A program made the translations under genes and the position numbers. Under the pieces are notes generated by a model that ran no database searches, was not told the origin of the DNA, and saw only the letters and a program-made list of their open reading frames with translations. From positions 496,001 to 560,000 of the forward strand of contig JADJXI010000017.1 of NCBI GenBank assembly GCA_016715905.1: a DNA stretch of 64,000 nt, written 5' to 3'. This document shows, piece by piece, positions 8,072-19,100 of this stretch (the stretch's first letter is position 1; each line of letters starts with the position of its first letter). Origin of the DNA: Sphingobacteriaceae bacterium (lineage in GTDB: Bacteria; Bacteroidota; Bacteroidia; B-17B0; Aurantibacillaceae).

Positions 8072-9885
8072 TTTTTAAAAAATTTTTCTACTTCTTCGTT
8101 TAACACTTCCATAATGACCGGTTTACCGTTAGCCGTATAGAGTGGGTTTTGGCATTTCATTAAATTAGCGACTAGCATTTTCATTTCTTCCGGCTGAAGT
8201 TGTTTTCCGTATTTAATACAAGTATTTTTAGCAACAGCTCGGCATAAATTATCATGCATTTCTAATTTGGCATCTAAGGTGTTTAATTTATAGGTTTCTA
8301 AAACACCATCGATAGTTGATTGAATACTAAATTCTTTTAATTCGGCAGGTGCGCCATTCACTACAATGCTGTTTTTACCAAACTCTTCTATGTCAAATCC
8401 TAAAATTTTGAACTCCTTCAATAGGTTTTTTACCAATTGAAAATCGTTAGCGCTCATTTCAATTTGTTCCGGAAAAAGCAGTTGTTGCGTTGGAATTTTA
8501 GTATCAACCCCGGAGTGAAAATAGTATTCATAAATAATCCTTTCGTGCGCTCTTTGCTGATCTATAATAAATACATTGTAATTTATGGATGTAACTAAAT
8601 ATTTTTTGCCAAGTTGAAACACGTCTAATTCCTCGAGCTCAGAATCTTCACTATGGATATTTGTTTGTTTTCCTTCTAATTCAGGGGTTTGGATTTCCGT
8701 ATCGTGTTTAAATCCTTCAAATAATTTTTCCCAGTTTTTTTTGTTAGAATTAGTAGACGTTGTATCGGAGTAAGAAAATGGATTATAATTTGGATTGTAA
8801 TTTACTTGCGGTGGAGTAAGGGTTTTTTCGGAAGAGAAAGAATTGTCATTTAGCAATATACTTTCATTTTCGAAATCTATGGATGGTCCGGCATTCGCTT
8901 TTCCTAACGCGCGTTTAATCACACTTAATAACAACATGTATATTGTACGTTCGTCGGTGAATTTAATTTCCGTTTTGGTCGGATGAATATTAATGTCAAT
9001 ATTTTTAGGGTCTAATTCCAGAAAAATAAAATATTTTGGATGAGATTGAAATCCGATAAGTTCTTTATAAGCTTCGTAAATGGCGTGGTTTAAAAAAGGA
9101 CTTTTAATAAAACGTTTATTCACGAATAAGAATTGTTCTTTTCTAACTTTCACTGCTGCGGGTGGCGTACTTACATAACCTTCAATCTTGAGGTAATTAG
9201 TGCTCTCAGCAACAGGTATCAAATCTTTTTGCAAATAATTTCCATATAATTGTTTTATTCTAACAATTAAACTTCCATTAGCCAGATTTAAAATTTCATT
9301 TCCATTACTTATTAATATGAACTTGATATTGGTGTGAGCCAAGGCAATTCTTTCAAACTCTTCAATGATGTGTTTTTGCTCTATGGTGTCGTTTTTTAAA
9401 AAATTCCTTCTGGCTGGTATATTGAAGAATAGATTTTTAATGATGAATGTACTTCCGATAGGTGTTTGACACTCTTCTTGTGAAATAAATTTCCCTCCTT
9501 CAATAACAATATGTTGTCCGGTTGAATTTTCTTTTTGTGCAGTTTTTAATTCTACCTGCGCAACCGAGGCTATACTTGATAAAGCTTCGCCCCTGAATCC
9601 TTTAGTGTTTAAAGCAAAAAGATCGTCAGATGTTTTTATTTTAGAAGTGGCGTGACGTTCAAAACACATTCTGGCATCAGCGGCACTCATGCCTTTACCA
9701 TTATCGATAACTTGAATTAATGATTTTCCGGCATCTTTGATGATTAGCTTAATGGTAGTGGCATCGGCATCAACCGCATTTTCTAATAATTCTTTTACAA
9801 CGCTTGCCGGTCTTTGAACAACTTCTCCCGCTGCAATCTGATTGGCCACATGTTCCGGTAACAGGGCAATAATATTGTCTGACAT
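8068..9885 (-). CDS. mutL: DNA mismatch repair protein MutL
   Basis: MutL couples mismatch recognition by MutS to strand removal. The N-terminal GHKL ATPase motifs are present: ELLENAVDA with the Mg-binding Asn, DNGKGM and RGEALSSIASVA; a middle linker rich in Ser/Asn is followed by the C-terminal dimerisation domain from about residue 415. The endonuclease signature DQHA-x2-E-x4-E is altered to DQQRAHERIIYE and the CPHGRP motif is replaced by LYTANGKPV. I place the start at ATG 9883-9885 (MSDNIIALLPEHVANQIAAG), not at an in-frame TTG 36 bases upstream, because that TTG overlaps the likely promoter. First gene of an operon with two rhomboid proteases. Confidence 0.95.
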   Translation of the reverse strand: MSDNIIALLPEHVANQIAAGEVVQRPASVVKELLENAVDADATTIKLIIKDAGKSLIQVIDNGKGMSAADARMCFERHATSKIKTSDDLFALNTKGFRGEALSSIASVAQVELKTAQKENSTGQHIVIEGGKFISQEECQTPIGSTFIIKNLFFNIPARRNFLKNDTIEQKHIIEEFERIALAHTNIKFILISNGNEILNLANGSLIVRIKQLYGNYLQKDLIPVAESTNYLKIEGYVSTPPAAVKVRKEQFLFVNKRFIKSPFLNHAIYEAYKELIGFQSHPKYFIFLELDPKNIDINIHPTKTEIKFTDERTIYMLLLSVIKRALGKANAGPSIDFENESILLNDNSFSSEKTLTPPQVNYNPNYNPFSYSDTTSTNSNKKNWEKLFEGFKHDTEIQTPELEGKQTNIHSEDSELEELDVFQLGKKYLVTSINYNVFIIDQQRAHERIIYEYYFHSGVDTKIPTQQLLFPEQIEMSANDFQLVKNLLKEFKILGFDIEEFGKNSIVVNGAPAELKEFSIQSTIDGVLETYKLNTLDAKLEMHDNLCRAVAKNTCIKYGKQLQPEEMKMLVANLMKCQNPLYTANGKPVIMEVLNEEVEKFFKK

Positions 9886-9893
9886 AAGTCCCC

Positions 9894-9921
9894 CAAAATT
9901 AGCAATTCTGTATATTTTCAA
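9894..9921 (-). promoter_or_regulatory. Candidate mutL promoter of Bacteroidota type
   Basis: On the minus strand the -7 box TAATTTTG (9901 to 9894) matches TAnnTTTG exactly, and TTG at 9921-9919 lies 17 bases upstream, fitting the TTG-N17..23-TAnnTTTG consensus known for Flavobacterium and Bacteroides sigma factors. The predicted transcript would start a few bases before ATG 9885, which supports that start codon. The rest of the 236-base mutL/adhesin intergenic region (9886-10121) shows no other clear motif. Confidence 0.45.
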
Positions 9922-10121
9922 TAGGCATAAGTTGTCAGATAATTATTAAATATAAAACGATTTAGCTATCATTTATTTACTTTCATTCTTGCAAGAAAAG
10001 CCGCTTGTCTTTATTTAAATAGCTACAATACAATGTGTTGAGCGTGAATTGGTTTAATCGGCTTAAATCGTTAAAAATTGTTGAAAAAATTTTAATAAGT
10101 TAGCGTTTTATTTTAAATATT

Positions 10122-13100
10122 ATGCGCATTAAACTCCTCGTGTTTTGCTTAATGATTGCTTTTGGTTCTTTGCAATCATTTTCTCAAAATCAGAAATTAA
10201 GTTTTTCTAAAAAATATATTTCGCCGGATTCATTAAAAGGATTTGACGAAGGTGCATTCCGAATAAATGCTATAACAGATCGAATTCTAGCCGAAGAATA
10301 TGAAATTGCTTTATACCTTGCAAAAAAACAATTTATTATTGACAAGTATTATCCAAATGCTTATGATATTAACAATTATAAAATTCCGCCGTCAAATAAC
10401 ATGATGTTTAATCCGCCCTGTGTAAATGAAGGATTTGAATTGGGAAATTTTACGGGATGGACGCTCACTCAAGGTACTAATACAAATTCTTGTTCTTACC
10501 CAACTGCCACCATTCCTTTAAGTCCCGGACCAACAGCAACTATCTTAAGTACGCCCTTGGTTGATCCGGTTACCGGGTTTTTGCTTCCAAATTCGCCGTT
10601 AGGTGGTACGATGGTTGCCAAATTAAACAATCAAACCGGCGGAGCAGGGGTTACAAAAATGACCCAAAATTTTGTAGTTACAAATTCAAATTACTTGTAT
10701 GATTTTGCGTATTTCGCAGTGCAAAACGGCCCACATAATTGTTGTAATCAACCATACATGTTTGTAAGATTACGTGATTGTGTCGGTAATCTTTTAGCTT
10801 GTCCGAATTTTACATTTAATGCCCCGGCTACAAATAGTAACGCTTGTCCCGGAACCGGCCCTACTTCTTGGGTGAACACCGGGGTGTGTCCTGGAGGTGA
10901 GTGTATTTGGAGAACTAACGGTTGGCAGAAGTACTCTATTGACTTAACACAATATATCGGAACATGTGTTACCATAGAAGTTATGGTTGGAGATTGCCCT
11001 TTTGTAGCTCATTATTTGTACACTTATTTCGATTCAAATTGCAACACCATGAATTTAGTGGTAAATGGAACAAATACTGTTTCTATGCCATCACAAACCG
11101 TAACACCGCAAGTGTTATGTGGAACTACAGCCACTTTAACTGCTCCCGGTGGGTTGAATCCTTATCTATGGAACGGACCTCCATTAAGTGGTGTCACCAA
11201 TAATACCAATCAAACTATTTCAACTTCTGTTGCCGGCAATTATACTTTAGTGATGACACCTACCGGTGTTTGTACTCCTATTTTTCGAATTATTAATTTG
11301 CAATTTGTTCCCCCGGCAACGGTGAATGTAAATCCACCCGGCGGAATTTGCGGAGGAAGCGCAACGCTAACTGCTAGCGGCGCCACAAATTATACCTGGA
11401 TGCCCGGCGGTTCAAATTCACCAACACTGGTCGTCACCCCAACAATAACTACAATTTATTCTTTAACTGCTAATACCGGAAGTTGCACAGGTACACAAAC
11501 GGTACAAGTAGTCGTCAATCCTAGCCCAACATTAAATATTTCAGCTAGCAGTTTAAGTGTGTGTGCGGGAATGCCAACAACTTTAACTGCTTCCGGCGCG
11601 AGCACCTATACCTGGAGTACCGGCGCTAATGGAGCATCAACAATTGTAAATCCAACTACCACCACTACTTATTCAGTAATTGGAACATCATCTACCGGTT
11701 GTATTGGAACTGCATCAATAACAATAAACGTTGTCCCTACGCCTACGAATTTTGTTACTTTAGCATCTCCAACAGTTATTTGTATAGGAGGAAATGCCAA
11801 TTTATTTGCCTCTGCTTTAGGCGCAACTTCATATACTTGGTTTCCCGGAGGTCTTGTCGGTAATTTCGTGAACGTTAGTCCAACCGTTACTACACAGTAT
11901 ACGGTAATTGCTGCAAATGGTGGATGTACCAATTCAGCGGTGGTTAGTTTATCGGTTGATCCGGGACCAACTATGACCGTGGTGGCTTCACCAACAGCAA
12001 TATGTCCGGGCTCAAGTGCAACACTTAGTGCTTCGGGAGCAGTGTCCTTTACCTGGTTGCCAATGGGAAGTACGGGAACTAGTGTTGTAGTTTCTCCAAC
12101 TGTAACAACAACCTATACCGTTCAAGGTGTCACCGGACTTGGTTGTCCGGGAACGCAAACCATTTCAGAAGTGGTGATACCGGCCCCCAACCTTACAATA
12201 TCTCCAACATCTCCATCTATATGTATTGGAAGTGCAATAACCTTAACGGCATCCGGCGCAACATCGTATACCTGGAATCCTGGAGGCATAAATACGGCAA
12301 CGATTGCTTTAAATCCAACAGTAACAACATCATATACACTTATCGGAAGTAACGGAACTTGTACTTCGACAATTAGCACAACGTTAGTTGTTAATCCGGT
12401 ACCAACTGTAGTTGCCTCTTCTTCATCTCCTTCTATTTGTGCCGGATCTTCTGCATCATTAATTGGTAGTGGAGCTACAAGTTATACCTGGTTGCCGGGA
12501 GCTTTAACTGGAGCAACTGTAGTTGTTTCTCCAACTGTAACTACAAATTACACAGTTATAGGTTCGAATGGAACTTGTACAAATTCGTCAATGGTAACAC
12601 TAACGGTTAACACCGGACCTACAATCACAGCGAATGCTTCACCAACCGTTATTTGTGCAGGAAGCAGTTCTACATTAACGGCAAATGGAGCAATAAGTTA
12701 TACTTGGAATCCTGGAGCGTTAACAGGACCCAGCATTAGTGTTTCGCCGGGATCAACAACGATATACTCTGTAATCGGAAATAATATTATTGGTTGCACA
12801 ACAACACAAACATTAAATCTTATTGTAAATCCAAATCCTACTATTACTTCAAATGCAAGCCCATCTGTAATATGTAACGGTAATAGTTCTACATTAACAG
12901 CGAACGGGGCAAGCACATATACGTGGAATCCTGGCGCCTTAACCGGAAGTAATATTGTGGTTTCACCAACGGTAAGTACAACTTATACTATAATAGGTCA
13001 AACTTTAGGTTGTAATGGAACTGGTACGTTAGCGGTTGTTGTTGTTCCGACTCCAACGGTTAGTGCAGTAGCAAATCCAACAACTATTTGCAGTGGATCT

Positions 13101-16100
13101 TCTTCAACACTTACAGCTAATGGCGCAGTTACTTATACTTGGAATCCTGGTGCTTTAACAGGAAGTGCTGTTGTAGTGACTCCTCTAGTTTCAACAACTT
13201 ATACAGTATCCGGTAGTAGCGGAGGATGCTCAAGTAACGCAACAGTATCGCTTATTGTTAATCCAACGCCAACTATTATAGCTAATGCATCACCAACCGC
13301 GATTTGCGTAACTGGAAACGTTACTTTAACTGCAAATGGGGCTTCAACTTATACCTGGAATCCGGGAGCCTTGTCTGGCTCAAGTGTGGTGGTTTCTCCT
13401 TTGGTAACTACTAGTTATTCTGTAACTGGGACTAACGGTTTTGGGTGTACCGGTTCAACAATAGTTACGGTAACTGTAAATGCCGTGCCTACGATTACCA
13501 TTGTAGCTAGTCCTACTGCAATTTGTAGTGGCGGTGCGTCAACATTAAGTGTAACCGGAGCTGTGGCTTATACTTGGAATCCGGGAGGTTTAACCGGAAG
13601 TAGTGTTGTTGTTAGTCCAACTTCTACAACAATATATACTGTGTTAGCCTCAAACGGCGGATGTTCTACTAACGGAACCATATCTTTAATTGTTAATCCT
13701 TTACCAACTATAACCGCAGTTGCAAGTCCATCTAATATCTGTTCAGGAAGTTCATCTACCTTAAGTGCATTAGGTGGAATTTCTTATACATGGAATCCCG
13801 GAGCTTTATCGGGTAGTACAGTAAATGTTACCCCATCAATAACTACAATATATACCGTTACAGGCTCAAATGTTTTTGGCTGTACAAATAATACAATTGT
13901 TACCGTTTCGGTCACTCCTACTCCAACCATTCTTGCAAACGCAAATCCAACAGCTATTTGTGTAGGATCAAATGCAACATTAACAGCAAGTGGAGCAACA
14001 TCTTATACTTGGAGTCCGGGCGCATTAACCGGAAGCAATATTGTAGTAACGCCTACTAGCACCACGTTATATACTGTAACCGGTGCAAATGGTGCTTGTA
14101 CAACAAGCCAAACGCTAAATTTAATTGTTAACCCTAATCCAACTTTGATTGCCAATGGTTCTCCTAATCCGGTTTGTATTGGTAATCCGGTTACGTTAAC
14201 AGTAACGGGCGCGGTAAATTATACTTGGAATCCAGGAGCGATAACGGGCAGTAACGTGGTTGTTTCTCCAACAGTAAATACAAATTATACAGTTACCGGA
14301 ACAAATTTAAGTGGTTGTAGCGGAACAGCAATAGTTAATGTGACAGTTAATCCGCTTCCAACATTAACTATTACCAGTACAAATTCTAATGTATGTGCCG
14401 GTAATTCAGCAACACTTACAGGATCCGGAGCGGTAAGTTATTTATGGAATCCCGGCGGAATATTAGGTTCAACAATTGCTGTTACACCAACCGCTACAAC
14501 AATTTATACCTTAGTTGGCACAAGTAGCGTGGGTTGTATCAATACACAAACCTTTATGCAAATGGTTACGCCAAACCCAACTGTGGTAGCGATTTCAAAC
14601 CCAACTAATATTTGCGCAGGATCATCTTCAAGTTTAACGGCTAATGGTGCGTCTGGTTATACTTGGAATCCGGGTGGATTAACCGGTAGTTTGGTAGTTG
14701 TAAATCCGAGCATAACTACAATTTACACTGTAACAGGAGCAAACGGTCTTTGTGTAAATATGCAAACCGTTAGTGTACAGGTTACGCCAAGTCCTACCTT
14801 AAATGTCGGTGCAAATCCTAATCCATCTTGTGCAGGCTCCGTTGTATCGCTTACGGTAAGCGGAGCTAATTCATATACTTGGTTAAATCCTCCTGGAATT
14901 AGTTCAACTATTATTGCCGTATCGCCTGTAGTTAACACTACCTATTCAGTAATGGGAACTAATCTTTCGGGTTGCACTAGTACAATTTCAATCACAGTTA
15001 CTGTAAACCCACTCCCTTCATTAACAGTGACTAGCACAAATTCAAATATTTGTGCCGGGAATTCGGCAACACTAACCGGATCCGGAGCAGTTGGTTATCT
15101 ATGGAATCCTGGAGGTATTATTGGAAACACGATTGCTGTTTCTCCTACAACAACTACGATATATACACTAATTGGAACTAGTGCGCAAGGATGTACCTCT
15201 AGTATTAATTATACACAAACTGTTACCCCAAACCCCACTGTAAATGCTACTGCATCCCCAAGTACAATTTGTTTTGGTAATACCACAACGCTTACGGCAA
15301 ACGGCGCTACGTCATACACCTGGAATCCGGGTGGATTAATCGGCTCAACTATTACAATTTCTCCTTCTGTCACTAGCGTGTACACGGTCACTGGAGCGAA
15401 TGGCCCTTGTTCTATGAATCAAACAATAACAGTAATTGTTAATCCAACTCCAACATTAATCACCATTGCTTCACCTACGGTAATCTGTTCAGGAAACTCA
15501 TCAACCTTAACGGTGAGTGGCGCGAACAGTTATACCTGGAATCCGGGAGCGCTAACAGGAACTGCTATAGTTGTGAGTCCATCAATAAACACAACTTATA
15601 CAGTAGTTGGACAAAGTTTGGCGGGTTGCACTTCAAGTGCAGTTATTAATTTATCCGTAAATGCCACCCCAACTTTATCGATAGTTGAATCTGCTACTAA
15701 TATTTGTATAGGAAGCTCAGCAACATTAACCGCATCCGGAGCATCAAGTTATACATGGAATCCGGGCATTTTAACCGGAAGTAATATTGTGATTACACCA
15801 ACCGCTAACACCGTCTATACTTTAATTGGAACCGGAATCGGTGGTTGTACGGCTAGTGCACAATCCACAATTGTTGTGGGTCCTGGCCCAACTGTAACGG
15901 CCAACGCATCCCCATCAGTTGTTTGTGCCGGAAGTTCGGCAACGCTTACTGCAAACGGAGCTACATCTTATACTTGGAATCCGGGAGCTTTAACAGGGTC
16001 TATGGTTGTGGTATCTCCTACAATAAACACTACTTATACTGTAAATGGAAGTAATGGATTTTGTATATCATCAGCAGTTGTTTCATTAAGTGTAATACCT

Positions 16101-19100
16101 TCACCAACTATATTAGCAAACGCATCACCTACAGTTGTATGTAGCGGAGGTACTGTTACTTTAACTGCCAGTGGAGCTTTATTATATGCTTGGTTACCAC
16201 CGGCGGTTAGCGGAAGCACCATCACAGTAAATCCTACTGTTACCACAAATTATACAGTTGTTGGAAGTAGTGGTTCTTGTACTAATACGGCTGTGGTAAC
16301 AGTGTCGGTAGATCAGGGGCCGTTAGTAAATATAGTTGCTACGCCAACTGCAATCTGTGCCGGAAGTTCAGCAACCTTAACAGCGAATGGTGCCACTAAT
16401 TATACCTGGCAACCGGGAGGATTGAATTCAACATCTATCGTGGTTAGTCCAACTATTAATACAACATATACCCTTATTGGCAATTCCGGAGGTTGTGATG
16501 GAATGTCAAACATTACGTTAACGGTTAACAGTAATCCTACAATTACAGCGAATGCTTCGCCTACAGTTGTTTGTGCCGGTTCACTGGTTAATTTAACTGC
16601 ATCTGGGGCTAGCTCTTACAGCTGGAATCCGATAGGTGTAACCGGAGCAACGGTAACTGATTCACCAACTATCACAACAAATTATACGGTAATCGGAACA
16701 GATAATAACGGTTGTATTGGAAATACAATTGCTACCGTTTCTGTAAATGCAGCGCCAAGCATAACTGTTGTGGCAAGCCCAACATCTATTTGTGAAGGAA
16801 GTTCTGCAACATTAACTGCCGGTGGTGGTATTGTAACATTCACCTGGAATCCTGGAGCGTTAAATGGTTCTTCTATTGTGGTGAGTCCAACATTAACTAC
16901 AACATATACTATTTCGGGAAATGATTTAGGAGGTTGTGCAGGAAGCGAAACAGTTCAGTTGGTTGTTTTCCCTACTACTCCAACTATTTTAGCTACCGCG
17001 TCTCCAACCGCTATTTGTGAAGGGTCTTCGGCAACTTTAACTGCAAACGGTGCCACATCTTATACCTGGAATCCTGGAGCATTAACAGGTTCAATGGTAA
17101 TTGTTACTCCAACAGCAACAACAATTTATACAATAGATGGTTCGAATGGAATATGTGGAAGCTCAAGTACAACATTAAGTTTAGAAGTTAATGAAGTACC
17201 GGCCAACGTTACAGCTTCTGTAAGTTCTGAAATTACCTGTTCAACGCCATCTGTGAATTTATTTGGAGCAAGCACTTCTACAAATGTTTCTTATTTATGG
17301 AGTGGACCTTTTGGTTACACATCTGCGGTTCAAAATCCAACCGGCATTGCTATATCCGGAACATATACCTTAACGGTAATTAATAATTCCGGTGGATGTT
17401 CAGCTGATGCAACTGTAGCTGTGAATACAGATTCAACTATTCCTACTGTAACAGTCACCATAAATGGCACAATTACCTGTTCAAATCCGACGGCAACTTT
17501 AAATGCTGTTTGTTCTGCAACCAATGCTTCGTTTAATTGGTCAGGTCCATCAAGTTTTACAAGTTCATTACAATCACCTACTGTTAATTTAGGCGGTAAT
17601 TATACCTTAACCGTTATTGATTTAGATAATACCTGTCAGGCCAGTACAATTTTTGTAGTTATTACTAATACCGGTGTTCCTATTACGGCAACTATAATTC
17701 CGGCCACATGTTCTGGAACAATGGCGAATAATGATGCCATGATTATTGTAAGTGGATTTGGAGCCAATGATCATTATGATTATGTGACCGGATTAACTTA
17801 TACCGGAGTGGCTACCTATACTTCAGCTCCGGTTATTCCAATCACCGGAATATTAACGAACACCTTAAATAATCCGGGGTCACCTACACCTTACACGGTA
17901 AGATTCTTTGCAGAAAACGGATGTATTAAAGATACAACTATGTTCCTTCTACCTACAAGTTGTATTACCAATACGGTATTCGGTATTGCGAAAGCTGTTA
18001 GCTCTCCTACCTTGAATATAGATGGTAGTTACGATGTTTCTTACTCTATTGTTGTGAAAAATAATGGTCCGGATGAATTAAACGACATTACACTTATTGA
18101 AAATTTATCGGCCACATTCCCTTCGCCGACAACATTCTCAATAATTAGCGCTCCGTTAGTGACAAGTTTAAACAGCAGCTTAACACTCGATATAGCTTAC
18201 GACGGTACATTACAAACCGTGATGACCCAATCCGCAACCAGTAAATTGGCAGCGGGTAAGTCAGATACAATAATGTTTACCGTAAATATTATTCCAAACG
18301 GTATATTTGGTCCGTTTAATAATTCTGTCATCGGATTTGCATCTCCAACCCTTGGTGTTGTGTTTGGTGATTCTTCCAATACAGGCTATGAACCTGACCC
18401 GGATTTGAATGGCAATCCTACCGACAATAATTTGCCTACTATTCTAAATTTAAATCCTAATTTATTTTTTGGTTTAACTAAAGTGGGAATGTTAGGAGAG
18501 AAAAATGACAATGATTCGTATGATATTTCTTATACCGTTACAGTTCACAACAAAGGAAACGACACTTTATACAATGTGATTATAAAGGACAGTTTATTCA
18601 ATAACACCATTAAAGCTCCAGCTACATATATTATGAAAGCAGGACCCATAATTAATGGTAACGGAAGTTTAACGGCAAATAATTCTTACAATGGTAATGG
18701 AGAAGTTAATTTAACCATGCCGGCGCAAAGTAAAATGCCACCAAATACAACTGCGAGTATTGAATTTACCATTAATGTAACGCCGGATACAGTTACTATT
18801 GTAAAAAACAGCGCTTACGGAAATGCCTTGAGTAGCAATAACACTTTGGTAAATGATACTTCCAATAATGGAAATGATCCTGATTCAAATTCCAACGGCA
18901 TTTGGAACGAAGCAGCAGACAATGTACCTACCATTTTAATTATACCAAACACGGGCACCTTATTTATTCCAAACGGATTTACGCCTAACGGAGATAATAA
19001 AAATGATTTGTGGGTGATTAATGGTTTACCAAAAGAAACTAAAGTGACGATTTATAACCGATGGGGAAATAAAGTTTATCAGAACTCAAACTACGATAAC

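Noticed and set aside
9886..9921. Longer N-terminus for MutL from TTG 9921
   Set aside because: The TTG coincides with a -33-like element, and MutL proteins start directly before the conserved ALLPEHVANQIAAG segment.
11316..17201. CRISPR-like array or noncoding satellite
   Set aside because: The periodicity of about 218 bp is in frame, codes for diverged Ig-like domains, and lacks identical short repeats with unique spacers.
10748..18379. Minus-strand ORFs of 60-87 codons inside the adhesin gene (for example 11669-11932, 15209-15391)
   Set aside because: They are shadows of the repetitive coding strand: they recur at the same place in each repeat and have no start context or protein-like features.
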